Assembly: GCA_037178675.1 (NCBI GenBank)
Contig: JAYMGJ010000183.1
Span: 29,777-93,776 of the forward strand
Direction of reading: 5' to 3'
Length of the DNA stretch: 64,000 nucleotides
Source: Scleroderma bovista
Taxonomy: Eukaryota; Basidiomycota; Agaricomycetes; Boletales; Sclerodermataceae
Part shown: positions 35,800 to 47,991 of the stretch, piece after piece
Numbering within the stretch: the first letter of the stretch is position 1
Layout of the letters: each line of letters begins with the position of its first letter
Notes under the pieces: generated by a model
Database searches by the model: none
The model's input: the letters and a program-made list of their open reading frames with translations, nothing else
What the model was told of the DNA's origin: nothing
Position numbers and translations under genes: made by a program

Positions 35800-35806
35800 T
35801 TTTATA
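35800..35806 (-). promoter_or_regulatory. TATA box of ABC copy 2
   Basis: TATAAAA on the - strand, 77 nt before the ATG at 35723, in sequence shared with copy 3. Confidence 0.5.
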
Positions 35807-36050
35807 TTCGGGATATGCGCGTCCGGTTGGATCTAGAATGCCTGAGCTGTGCATCATGACTTGATCAGTTATGTACCATACTGGATATGGGTGTGATAGA
35901 ACCTGAGAGGCAGGGATGACTCTCCCGTTTCGGAGTCCTAATGGTGAAGAAGTCGCTCTAGTAGTCTCCCGGACCATTGAAAGACTCAAAGAAATTGTTC
36001 CTCGTCAACTTGATTTCTGGTTAATAGTTTATTTACTACCGCGTTGTGAA

Positions 36051-37964
36051 CTTTCATTCCGTTACAGCCTCCCCTAATCTCGTTCCAGCCTGTGCCTCAT
36101 ACATAGTATCGTTGTATGCGGCAGCCAACTTTCTAAACAATAAGACGCAGTTAGTGAGGCTTCTATAACTTCCTGTGCTTGGGTACCAGCATCCGGCCTG
36201 TAACCAGACCATCATCACGGGATTTGATAGCATAATGTAGCGTTGGACTCGAGCTTCGTAATAGCGTAGTCGGTCCTATATTCAGCTTGTTTAACACGGT
36301 CACTGCGACTGAAAATGCATCACCTTTTTTTCAACGTTCGCGATCGTTATTATTTCGATTTCTATTCCATTCATTCTCAAGTTCGTCGTGTATCCTCCTC
36401 GATTTGGCAGCATAGTCCCTCTGCTAAGAAGTAAAGCTGTAAGCTTTTGTTTGCCGAGTGCCATTTATATTGTGTAGCAACTGACGAAGCTGTAAATTTG
36501 TTGAAGATCCCAATGATGAAGTAGAGCAGGACGTGAACCAGAGATTGAAGATAGGAAAGGGGAAATGGCCCACCTGTCTACCTTCATCCTTTTCGATATG
36601 CTCCTTGGTGCCTTAAAGGTAGGAGAGCCATCATGGATACTGACGATGAGACAAACTTGGATAAGGATTGAAATATTGAAGACATCCCAACAAGACGTCA
36701 TTCGTGTAAGAACCCAGATAGTCGTTCTACACCAAATTAGATACGAGTGCCACTCCTCACTTCGTCCGTCATTTGGTGCGTCTTGTCACCAAAAGCTAGT
36801 TCCTTTGTATCCGGGAGAAAATGGAAGGGCGGTGCAGAAAGCTTGCATTCTAACGATAGCCATGTCTGATTTGAGGCGTTCCGCGAAGTAATTTTAGGGC
36901 GTTCACGGCGTGGTTAGAAGGATCCATTGAGTACTGTCATCGAGGTCTCTACGGACACGCTGACACGATCCGAAACCATCTAGTCTCCCAAAGCCAGACT
37001 CTAAGTTAGAGGAAGATAGTCGTTCCAGTAAAATTAGAGGTCTGCCTTGGGGAGACTAAGAACATAGGTCGGCGGTATTTGAATTTGTGCATAACCACTC
37101 GGAAATTTCCACCATAGGCTCACACTCGAAGCAATATCAAAGCTTGTCTCCAGTCAGCTTCACTATGCTTTCTACTTCCTTCGGAATGGTGATGTCTTGT
37201 ACGCACCTCTGGCATAGCTTTTGCTTCATTGAAAATCCTGGTGACAGTATTGTTCTTGTCAAGAAGATCGATGACTCGGACTTCCCTTCTCTGAGACGTG
37301 TCACCGACTCACCGTCCCATTTCTGAAGACGGGCTCGTATCCAAAAATTTTGTTCTCGATAAGTGCCCCTCGTCTTGGAACATCTTCAACTTGGAAACCA
37401 TGAATGGTTTCTCACCAGCTACTATATATTATATTGGACTCTCAATCTGACAATTGGCCAACACTGACCATGCACCCAGTCCATCATTCCCAGTTTTCAT
37501 CCCAATTCGCACATTAACGGCATTCTTCTTGTCAGGGTGCATTGTTGACTGGAACCTTCGGTCCAATTCTTCGTTCCCGCATTTCAGGTCACTTGGTACC
37601 CTCCGCATCGCCAGTATGAACAAGTTCCTGAAGGTAATTGTAGTACCGAATCTTAACCGTCTTGTCTATTTCGCGTTCAAATTCCAAGATAGACGACCTT
37701 CAGACGTGTTTGTCGATCTCGAATTCAATTTTGACAGTGTCTGCTGTCTCCGCTTTTCAAGCATCATCATTGAGAGTCGAGACCGGTGACCATTCCACTA
37801 ATTGGCCACACAACTTCGCCGGGCCTTCCCTCGCGTGCGGCACGTAGAACTGGACTCCCCAGCTCTTCGCACCTCACTGGCGCTGTGGCGAACTCCGTAC
37901 AGATCTCTGGTCAGATCTGGAGACTTTGACTCTCGACTGGCCACATCTCTTATGAGAAATTGCT
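36051..37964. other. Spacer between ABC units 2 and 3
   Basis: About 1.9 kb absent from the spacer between units 1 and 2. Frames at 36465-36891 (both strands) and 37454-37789 (+) are open for 60-111 codons without a recognisable domain. I cannot support a gene here, although a decayed one is possible. Confidence 0.3.
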
Positions 37965-38299
37965 TTGGCCATGGCTTGCGGCATGCAAAAGGTCGCACCC
38001 TTGCCTTTGTTTGTGTGAAAGTGACAACCATCGAGGCGAATTCCACACCACCTGGCTATGATGCCTTCAAGGACGTCTGCCGTTGAGTCTGACACATTAC
38101 CCATCTTTCTTGAGGCAAATACTATCTCTGTCTGTCATGATTCATCGCTGACGTTGGTGAGTCTGGTGTTGTAGCTGAGCTTCTATGATATTTATCATCA
38201 CCCTTGTAGCGTTTCTCCTTCACCTCGATGACATCGCTTCTGTATTCTTTGCAATCATTGTCAGTATTTCCTTTCAAGGTCATATCGGGATAGAAGTCC

Positions 38300-38329
38300 G
38301 TAAACGACACGACTCCAATTGTCGTTTAC
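38300..38329 (-). repeat. Perfect 10-bp hairpin in the 3' flank of ABC copy 3
   Basis: The arms GTAAACGACA (38300-38309) and TGTCGTTTAC (38320-38329) are perfectly complementary with a 10-base loop. The hairpin lies about 130 nt downstream of the stop codon, in the probable 3' UTR or terminator region. It is the counterpart of 32962-33001. Confidence 0.6.
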
Positions 38330-38459
38330 ACGAAATTTCTTAGATTCACATTTCGGTGGGGATGGGATGACTGGGCATTGGTATGACCAGGAAAGTTGTC
38401 CGAAGTTGGTGTTTCGGAACGTTTGTAATCAATACATTGAAGTTGTAAGTCGAACACTA

Positions 38460-41104
38460 CTATGTCACAGATGAAAACGCTTGAGCCTGAACATTATACA
38501 AATGCGCATATTCTCCATCCACAGACAGCAGCTCCAGATGAGTCCCAGTTTCAACAACCTTCCCATCCTTGACACATCTGCGATACATAAGAACAATAAT
38601 CAGTCTCAGACACAGGCGCGCTCACATGATCAGATCAGCATGTTTCGTCAGATGTCCAAAGCGGTGCGTTACGAAGATCATCGTGCGACCCTTCCTTGCT
38701 TCTCGGAGGTGTGAGAACAACTTGAATTCACCGGCTGGATCGAGGGCGGAGCTGGGTTCGTCGATGGTGGCCAGTTTCACTGGCGTGGACAGGAGACGCA
38801 TGAATGTGCGTGCTCTGCAAGCTCGTTCATACATAACGGTCTATTACCATAAAAATGCACACTTACGCGACCAATCGTTGTCTTTCTCCACCTAAGTGCA
38901 ACATTGTAGCGTGAGTCAATAGAAGAAAGATGTTGACATACCGGAAACACTCGTTGACTTCGCAAACGACTTGTATATTGCCTGCAGTCCCTCATCCCCG
39001 TCTCCATCAAAACTCACATAACCATTGGAGACAGGCTCTAAAACTGTATTGATACCCTCTGAGAAATTATTCACGATCTGCTCGGCACCCGAAAGTCTCA
39101 GCGATTCCGCAAGTTTCTCTGTATCCCCGATTGCCGATTTATCAGGGGAACCCAGTGCAACGTCCTCCTGTATGGACACCGGGAATAAATCGTGCTCTTG
39201 TGTCAGCATTGCGATTCCCTTTCTTAATTCTTCCATGCAATATTCCTGGATGGGTATACCATCGACAAAAATTGTACCTGCATCCACGTCATAAAAACGG
39301 CTAAGAAGCTTGATGATGGTCGTTTTTCCACCTCCGTTAGACCCTACTATGACAACAAGGTTACCAGGTTGAATGGTGAAAGATACATCAGACAAGGCAG
39401 AGCGGTCAGTCTTGGTGGATGGGTAGTTAAACGAGACATTTCTGTATAAGTATTGGGTTCGCAAATGAAACTGAGAAATTACTCAATGGACATGACATAC
39501 CTGAATTCTATAGACATTCCAATACTCTTATCATACCCTGGTGGTGGATATGGGGTATCTCCATCTTTCATTTCGGATTTTGCGTCGAGCTTCATGTAAA
39601 ACTGACCCACTCTAGCCACGTCCTGGAGAAGCTGCTGGGACCAAAATGATAACATCCCAAATGTCTGTCTCAGCGATGTATTTGTTTGCTCAATTACAGC
39701 TAGTTGGGCAAGCGAGATCTTCGAGGGATTGAATAATGCAACAAGAGCGGCGTACAGCTAATGCAATTATCATGTGCAAAGGTGGTAATAATAGCGCAGA
39801 AAAATGGCGTACCGTGACAGCTTGAGGACACAGGTTTGAAAATACCCGAAAGATAAGTGGAGAACGAGATGCATAAAGCATTTCCGGAGGCATATCGGGT
39901 ACGCCACGGAGGTTTTGTCGGACGGTGTGATATTCTTATCATAATCTTGGTAAGTACCAAGTCAGATGCGAAAACCCCCACTTAATACCTTCAAGTAAAT
40001 AATCTTTAATACCTGCACCGATCACCTGTGGCTTGAGGCGATCTCCTGCAAACTTCAACAAAGCTGATTTGCGGAGATATGACTGGTTGATAGCCTGGAC
40101 TACGTATGCTAATCAAAGGTGCAATGAGCCTTTATGGCGGGCAAAATTGGAATCAGAAATACACTCACACTTTCCAAATAAATGCCTATTTCCTGTAAAA
40201 AGAGGGAACATGGAAAGAAGGACCAATGTCAGACCAGCATGCCGGACACTGGTATCGACAACATGGATAACGAGCCGCAACTGAAGAAGTGAAGAAATAA
40301 CACCCTCTGCAAACTCTAGGGCATGTTCTAGGCAGTGGATCACTGTCTCAGAATCTCCACGGCTGCTAGCTGTACGATAAAGAAATTTAGGAGCCATAGC
40401 TAGGGCTGCATATCATCCCTTACTTGACGTTGACACAGATAAGTCTTGAGACAACTTAGCTGAAGCAATGTTAAAGCCGTCATACAACATGGTTGATAAA
40501 ACCCCAAGTACCTGCAAACAATCTCCCTTCCATGTGGTATTTGATGCGAGCTTTGTATGTTTCCGAAGTTTTCTCGCTTTAGATAGTCAATAAATGTCAT
40601 AACTCCACTCAAAAAAGGTGATACTAGTTCACTCACGACGCCCATTCCATCGTGGTAGTAACCACAGAGCATAAGGCCCTGGCGACAGTGGCCCACATAA
40701 GGTGGCTCCCTGACTGCCCATTAGGCCCTTCCATTATACGGTGTTCGATCTATCACAGTGAGTTGGGAACATCATACAAGGACAATATGACTGACATGGA
40801 ATAACAGTTGACTTGAGAAGTACAACGACAACGTGCCTTCTACTGCGTACCAGAAATGTGCAAGGACCATAAACAGAAACATGGGGGGGCTGATCGCGTA
40901 CAGATCCCCGCAGGCACGACGGAGGAGCGGGATAATGTTCATAATATCTTGATGATATTTGATACCAGGAAGGTTGAAGAACGACCCATGGGCAAGGACG
41001 ACACGCCATACACCGAGATTAAACTCAGAGTACTTTCTTTTAGCACTGGTAGGTCGTCCATACACCAGGTGAGCTAGATTCTGCACGATATCTTGCCAAA
41101 TCAT
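38460..41104 (-). CDS. ABC-type ATPase/transporter, array copy 3
   Basis: From the ATG at 41104 to the stop at 38460-38462. The exon sequence is continuous with that of copy 2. The first exon begins MIWQDIVQNLAHLVYG, and the second exon is restored as IEHRIMEGPNG after the intron at the LLFH boundary. Walker A GSNGGGKT, Q-loop MLTQEH, signature SVSGGERQRL (intron 38892-38941 inside it), Walker B/D-loop ATIDEPSSALDP and H-loop VTHRFGHL are all present. The C terminus is EYAHLYNVQAQAFSSVT. It differs from copy 2 by scattered substitutions only. Function and topology are as for the other copies: an ATP-driven transporter-like protein with an atypical membrane part and unknown cargo. Confidence 0.8.
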
Positions 41105-41161
41105 GACTGGATGCTACCCTTGGAAGGGCTTGCAGAGTGAGTGGAGGAATTGCAATCTACA

Positions 41162-41168
41162 TTTTATA
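41162..41168 (-). promoter_or_regulatory. TATA box of ABC copy 3
   Basis: TATAAAA on the - strand, about 60 nt before the ATG at 41104. The surrounding sequence matches copy 2. Confidence 0.5.
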
Positions 41169-41689
41169 CGACGCAATGGATGAGTCAAGGTGCGATGACG
41201 CCGTGACGCCCGGCGATTCGGATTATACGCATCCGGTTGGATCTAGCCTCCACCAAGCTGTGCATCATCATGACTTGATCAGTTACGGACCATAGCGGGT
41301 GTGAATGTGATAGATCCTGAGAAGCAGGGGATGACTCTCTCCAACCGAAATCAGTCCTAAAATGCATGGTATAAGTGGCGAATAGACGGTCCCCCGCAGG
41401 TGGTAGACCATTGAAAGACTCGAAGAAATTGTTCCTCGTCGACTTGACTTCTGGTTAATAGTTTATTTGCCGCGTCTCCCCAAATGCCCCATACGCTTGT
41501 GGCAGCCAATCTAAGCAAGCAGGTCCGAGAGATATGATGAGGAATACCTAGTTAGTGAGGCTTCTATGACTTCCTGTGATTGAGTATCAATCAGACCATC
41601 TTATTAGTATTACATAAGAGAATTTACACTTTGTGCGAGTCAATCGTCAGGAATAGTTAGTCGACCGATCCTTGTCGAGACTCACAATC

Positions 41690-42116
41690 ATGACTCTCCC
41701 TGCTTCCTCTGGCGTATCCTTTCGTCGAGCATCATCCCTTCTCTTCTCTCGTAGATATTCCGTGATCCCACACCCGAACACAGCACCAAAAGGGCCCGCA
41801 AAACCACTTTTGGGGGATGAAAGTAAGTCGCAGTCTGCAAACGCGCTAAAACTGCTCGTAAAGTGCACACCATCTTCATTCCTCAGAACCACCGCTCTCG
41901 TCGTGTCCACCAGGGACAATGCTCTCTGGGCTGAACTTTTTGAAGGGCCAGCCACCGGTACTCGCGAAGGCCGACGAGGACTACCCCGCCTGGTTGTGGG
42001 ACTTGTTAAAGCCGAAAACTAATGATGGTGTGCCGGGAGGCAAGGAAGAGAAGCGACGTCTGAGGATGCAGAATCGTCAACATTTGCGAGATAAGAACAA
42101 GTTTGGGGCGCTCTGA
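41690..42116 (+). CDS. MRPL37: Mitochondrial large-subunit ribosomal protein mL54
   Basis: Exon 1 from the ATG at 41690 encodes a basic, Ser/Arg-rich targeting peptide (SFRRASSLLFSRRYSV). The second part carries the mL54 core: SSCPPGTMLSGLNFLKGQP, then DEDYPAWLWDLLKPK, ending in a basic tail RRLRMQNRQHLRDKNKFG with the stop at 42114-42116. The family sits on the mitochondrial large ribosomal subunit. An intron between about 41824 and 41913 is required, since the two parts are in different frames. The consensus donor GTAAGT at 41824 does not give the right phase with either nearby acceptor, while a donor at 41859 does, so the junction is unresolved. The length, about 110-130 residues, is normal. 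It converges with the TFIIIC gene 187 nt away. Confidence 0.75.
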
Positions 42117-42302
42117 GCAAGCTTTTGCGAGTGTATGTCGTTTTTGGCTTCTATTGCGTCGTTACTGAGAACCTATAGTCCAATACTCTTCTCATGTGCA
42201 CGGCGTGTCATTGCATCCACTATCACAAGTACCATATCCAACACCCTATTACCATCCTCCCTTAGTACCAGTAGCCAAATTTTCATGGGAAGGTGCATGG
42301 AG

Positions 42303-45241
42303 TTATTCCTCCACTGAATCAACGTCCTCATCGACCTCGACCTCCTTTCTCATATTCGGTATGTTCACATACGGAACTTTGTCTCTGAACCATCTCCCTG
42401 GCAACCAGTCCACTCTACAAAGCCCAGACCCCGTTCCAGATGCTAGCAGCGGCACACACCCAAGTCCGTTCCCGTCGTTCCAAACCACGCGGTGAACTCC
42501 GATTTCCGGTGGCCACACGCCAGTACTGAAATTGGACTCCGTTGGGTCATCGTCCTCTTCTACCGCTCGTGCTTTGGCTTTGGCCTTGGCATTAGGCCCT
42601 TTCTCTTGTGTTACCTGCAAGACAAATTTGAGCACCAATGGGACATAAACAATAGTGCCACCTGACGTGTGGAAGGAACCGTTCCAACATGCGGAATTCA
42701 CCAGACTTGCGACTGAAATCCATCTGATACACTTTGTGGACAAAAAAGGGCTATACGGCATGGGTAAGTTGTCCAGAAAGCCTCAACTGCAATCTTACCA
42801 CAAGTCCGCCTCTTCGTGTCGATTTGAGTAAGTTCGTTGTTGAGCATGACCCATCAGCTGATCCTACAGCCAGCTGAGGATGATAGTCCGACGCGTTTAC
42901 GCTCTGAGGGAATGTTTAACAGGGACAGAGGTCAAATCCTCTTGCACGAACCCAGACAGGGCCATCAGGCTCCATCAAAATGTGGCCTCGCCCTAGCATG
43001 CTGGGCGACACCGAATAGGCCTTGACGGTGTTGTCATGATCGATCATGATAGGTCCCGCTGCAAATACGGAATACGATGCAGTATTGATCACATCTGTTG
43101 TGAAGTATAAAAAAACTCGGTCAACATTGGCCGACGAATATAACAAACATACCTCGTGTCCGATTGACTACATGACCATGGGGCTCCCGAATGTCGGTGA
43201 GGCACTCTACGCCATCATACCCGCCACTAGCGATGACCGTCGGGTCAGCACTTGTCGTAGGAAGTCCATTCGAACTAGTGGGAGGAACTCGCATCCATGC
43301 TATGGCCCGTATCGCGGACTGGTGGACGGAAATGAAGTGAGTGGGAAGGAGGTCTATGAAGAAGGCGGCACATGAAACATGTCCCTTGTAACGCTCTGTT
43401 ATATGAAACGGGCTTACTTGGTCCAATTCCCCTATTCAGCGCATCGCCGACGTCATATACGGCAATGTATCCTGCTCGTTGCGTGAGATGGGATCGAGCG
43501 CAGCCGGAGGTCTCACCGTTTGTGCACCCTGCAGCAAGGACTTCGCTATTGGCCCAATCGAACGACCAGCACGAAGTGCCCTCCAACTCAATGCGTAGCG
43601 CCGGATCGGACAATTTCACTGGCTGAAGTTAATAACCGTATGTCCAGAAAGAAGAGATGCCATACCGAAAACTGGAAGTGATCGGTCCCGTTGTGGATGA
43701 TTAATATCTGCGGGATCGGGAACAACGTATATGGACAGTGAACCATCCTCGAACGTGCCCGCCAGAATTCCAAGTTTGCGGGCTGTACCCATTTGCCGAC
43801 CGATGTCCCACTGTATTGAGAGCGTTAGAGTCTGTGACGGGTGAAAGGACGGCGCAACAAACCCGGTCATGAGCAGGCAACGGACACCACTTGATTTCCT
43901 GAGCCGGCCCACTGTCTAAACACAACACCATCTCGCAATTAACTTCCCCAGGCTCCTGACTTTTCGCTGTGCCCTCTCCTACACTCCCGTCGTGTTCACG
44001 AGAACGCAACGTCCATATCTGCACGCAAGCTGGTGCAGGGCGCTGCACTTTCGCACCAATACATGGGGCGTGAGAGCGAGACGGGAATGGGGCAACAGCC
44101 AGGTACTGTTTGAATTGTCTGACTTGAAATGCGTGAGACGAGGAGTGAACATGGGGAAAAGCATTACCAGCTTACATGGGCGATCCTCTGGGTGAATAGG
44201 ACACCAGTCGATTCCCCAAACGGGCGAACCGGCATTGAAGACATACGATTGTCCCCCTTCAAAGTATTCGGCTGTGTAAATGCAGTCGGCAGGACACTAG
44301 CAAGACAAACAGAACAGCATACATGTAGCATGACTGTCGAACATGTCGAACACAACCCGAGTCTGTTCTCCGTATGGCCCCATGTAGCACGTAACAGGCG
44401 GAGGCGATCTGAGCCCTCCCTCGTCCGTCGTGACAGTGTCTGCAGGCAAATATATGCGTGCATCCCTAGCTAGCAAGCATTCAAAACTGTCCCGAGCACA
44501 GCGACGACGGATCACACACTGATAATCTAGAACCTGCCAGCCCGGTAGCACCAACAGATTTGTATACACTCGCGGCCGCCGAGATGCTTCCTTCCGCGGG
44601 TCGTCCTTCCACCGGACAGATTCCTTGAAACACGTCCGATCCTCCAGTATATCCCAGACTGGCCCCGGGCCAACGCTGTATCCCCACGCCTTGCCTATCC
44701 TGTCCGTCAAGCTCTGGCTCGCAGTCATGCTCTTCGTAAACGCGATCTTTGGTTCCTCGAAAAGCGCAGGAGCGTGTTCCAGTCTCTCGACGTCTTCTGT
44801 GCGGTGGTACACGGGGATGGCGCGGTGCCGATGGTGTGCACTTGGGTTTGGAAGAGTGTACATTTTGGTTGTTCGTCTCGGGGGTACTTGCGGAGGAGGC
44901 ATAGGTGTAGCCGTGACCATCTGTGGGGGTTTGGAAGTGGATGGGAGGGCTGTCTTTGCCAACTTGGGCCGCTTCGAAGAGGGGGATTTGCTTATGCTAG
45001 ATGGGCCAGTGTTCAGTGTTCGTGCAACTGGTTCGTGGGCATCCATATCAAAATCAGAGTCGTCGTCATCGTCATTGTTATCTTCGTTTCTCGTAGATGT
45101 ACCTTGAGGTACCAAATCGTTGCCGTTATTCTCTTCGTCTAAGATCTGGGCTCGTGAAGGGCCGGCATTGGAGGAAGATGCAATGTCTAGTTGGGAGTAA
45201 CTCGCGCGCGACTTCCGGCGAGGTCGAAGTTCACGGGGCAT
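42303..45241 (-). CDS. TFIIIC WD40-type subunit (Tfc6/GTF3C2-like)
   Basis: The ATG at 45241 opens a long disordered N terminus: an AT-hook-like RELRPRRKSR, an acidic DDDDDSDFDMD, then Ser/Pro-rich sequence up to about residue 130. WD40-like blades follow over several exons: QTRVVFDMF with PVWGIDWCPI (about 44190-44340), CVQIWTLRS and QEIKWCPL (about 43880-44030), KLGILAGTFEDGSLSIYVVPDP (about 43700), SCWSFDWANSEVLAAGCTNG, then the last blade GVHRVVWNDGNGLGCVPLLASGTGSGLCRVDWLPGRW and the stop at 42303. This order fits the TFIIIC subunit that binds B-box promoters of tRNA genes for RNA polymerase III. Six or more short introns are present. Exon ends are approximate. A long antisense frame at 44625-45107 is a shadow. 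Confidence 0.75.
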
Positions 45242-47920
45242 TTATGTAGCGGGTTAATACGCGTCTAATGGCGCGTATGATAGAGTCAGTTGAGTACCTT
45301 GAGTCCTTAACTGAATGAGCGCGACGAGGAGTTGTGTGGTGGCTGGATTCAAAAACTCCGCTCCTTGCATTGAACCATACCACTCTCTTCTGTCCAAGGA
45401 CAGATCATGAGCTGAACTTGGACTCGACCGTCGTCGGCCATTCTCCCAACAGTCAAGGGAGAAAAGAGGATCACATCGTCCATCGTCACAGTTGCAGCCT
45501 GGCTAAATCGACCTTCTGAACCTCCAGTGCTTCGCTTCACAGAAAAGTCGACACAACCTCGGATACTTATCGGTACCTATCTGGAGGATGACTGGCTCCG
45601 AATGATTTCGAATGCTGCCCCGATTGGGTTTCGACTGCCCTGGTCCGAGGTTCATGCAAATTCGATTTTTTAACATGGCGCAGGTATGTAGTACGGTACA
45701 CAACTGGAAGTCGAGTTAAGCTGCCCAACAAGCGCTTTATAGAAACACGTGTGAGCAGACTTGGAATTTCGACCTGCTGGCCATTTTTTAATGAATCCCT
45801 GACCAGGGCCCTCATCGATCATTCACATTAATCTTGATGTCCCTACAACCTATTGATGGAATATCGCCTGCAGACTAGGGCTTTGGCAGTTGGCGCAACG
45901 CTGATTGGCACATGGTCAAAATTCATAGTGGGCCATGGCACGTTGGCGACCAACGAATACACCCGCAAGAAGTCACCGCATTCTTCACAAGTGCTCCCAC
46001 CTCCAATGATGATTCTAGCATTCATAATTCAACCGCAGTGCGTCTATGCGGTGATGTACTTGCTCTGCGTGGAGAGCCTGTTGACCTTGTGCACCCCGCA
46101 TTCCGAAACTTGTTGAAATCCCCGTAAAGTTTTCATCCCACTGTCGATTTTCTGCTGCATTCCGCACAGGTAACAAATGAAATGAACTAATAATACAGCA
46201 GGTTACGTGATAACAACCTTGACTGAGTTCGACAATCGGATGACAACCTGAGCCGTTTACATTTGCAAGCGCTTTTACCTGCTGGGTGGCGCTGTTCTCG
46301 GAGTAGTCTTCGAATGGGTCGGCAAATTCCTTGCAATATCGCTCCGCAGTCTTCATTTACTCAGATCTGGCATCAAATTTATGGAGTAGGTGAGGGGAAA
46401 TGAAGTGATATGCGTCATTCAATGGCAGGGATTGGTGACAGCATCGCAGGGGGGATCACAAAGACACGTCCAAACATGATCCATAACCAAATCTCGAAAG
46501 TAGTGGTGCGAACATGGAGCACTGAATGCAATGCAGGCATTGAGTGTTTCTCAGCATAGTCCACATTCAATTTTATGTTCAACGGTGGTGAGTTTTGACA
46601 CGTTGGTGTCCGGTAACTAATCTAGGTTGAACAGTATGTTGTTCCTGAACATTTCCGTGCGTTTGTCGACGGATTTGGAAATCTTGCAACATGTTCTCAA
46701 GGCGTTGTATTTCGCAGTCGGTTGCGTGGGGAGGAGTCCTATCTACGTATCAACGGGCGCAACAGCAAAGTTTAAATGAGTTACGGTATGGCACCGCGTG
46801 TATATGAGATTCAACCATTCTTTGTGGTGCAGACTGTGGGGCAAGATCCTGGCTCTTTTCGAGTGTCCTGGTGGTCGTCGTGCTCCGGTTTAAGGATACG
46901 CAGTGTCCAGGTAAGCGGTGTCCGATTCAAGTTCCCTTTCGATGCTCCCTGCCATTTTGCGGCCATTTAAAAACATGAGGAACAAGTCCTTGCAGCTTGA
47001 AGCTGGAATGCGATCTCCTCGTCGATAGGGGTTCCATCAGCGCGCTTCTTGCCCTTATGCAAAGCGCCAACTCTGCGATCAGGAGCGCTGTATAGACGTC
47101 AATATCGAGCTCGTCACAGCAGAGCATGTCCTGCCATGGTGCTCATGGCCGTATGCGGCTGCGACCTCGGATCCCTTGAATCTTATTTTGTAAAGTGTGA
47201 CATAAGGGCTCGACAGGCCTACCGGATATTTCCAGCGGTGATGATCTCTTACTTAGACCTGCTGGACATATTGCGCGTGCCGCCTGTGCAAAGCAGCAGC
47301 CGCGTTGGTGACTGCAGGGCCAATATGACGGTGGAGTCCGTCAGCCTCAACATGCACTTAGGTTCCCGCTGCCATCGTGTTTGTTTGCAGTATGTTGTAT
47401 CAAACGACTTGATCCGATATCCTGGTTATGATGTATTGCAGACGGCACCGTGCGGAGTCGAGTGGAACCAAGAATGATATCCACCGAACGCCACTGCATG
47501 CAGCAGTGTCGCTTCGTTATACAAGGTCGAGGTTGTAAAGCCCTATGGACGCTTCTTTCAGTGCATTTGGTCAGGATGGATCCCAGTTTCACAAGCCTCT
47601 GGTATGGTGCGCACTTCATCGGAAATGAGACTAATAAGAATGAAACACCTCGGAATTGCCATCGCTTTGGGCTTGGAGGTGGGATGGCGAGTGGCCAGTT
47701 GAAACCCCTGATCGTTGATCACTCCCTGCAGGTGATGTTCTCCGATGTGACACCAAGTCGTTTTCCAATTTCGCATTGGGAGAAAAAATTGAGGCGCATT
47801 TGATGCAGGACGAAAGCCGCCACGCACCTTCAGGCCTCATCAGGCGCTCTGCCGGTGACCTTACTTCAACCTGACTACCACTACTAAGTAATTGATCTCA
47901 GTCACTGACTAGAAACGTCG
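45242..47920. other. Long gene-poor interval between TFIIIC and ABC copy 4
   Basis: Frames on the - strand at 46356-46015 and 46025-45843 overlap and could be exons of a small unknown gene (one includes a CEECGDFLRVYSLV segment). On the + strand, 47049-47803 has overlapping frames of up to 142 codons. None shows a known domain or a consistent splice path, so I do not call a gene. Confidence 0.3.
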
Positions 47921-47928
47921 TATAAATG
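47921..47928 (+). promoter_or_regulatory. TATA box of ABC copy 4
   Basis: TATAAATG, 71 nt upstream of the ATG at 47992, at a spacing like that of the array copies. Confidence 0.5.
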
Positions 47929-47991
47929 TAAAGACTCGCACTTTCGTCTCCTGAGCAATCTTTTTCTCACTTCCTTTTCAAAGCCTCCTGC

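Larger units (their letters stand above)
32650..36050. repeat. Tandem duplication unit 2 (ABC gene plus flanks)
   Basis: The left edge is the block with GCAAAAGGTCGCACC near 32665, and the right edge is GGTTAATAGTTTATTT near 36019. It is very similar to unit 3 over exons, introns and both flanks, so this pair duplicated most recently. Confidence 0.7.
37965..41480. repeat. Tandem duplication unit 3 (ABC gene plus flanks)
   Basis: The left edge is GCAAAAGGTCGCACC near 37984 and the right edge is GGTTAATAGTTTATTT near 41454. It is nearly collinear with unit 2 from edge to edge. Confidence 0.7.

Noticed and set aside
45843..46356. Small - strand gene with a CEECGDF segment
   Set aside because: The two frames overlap and cannot be joined by a convincing intron. 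No family is recognised.
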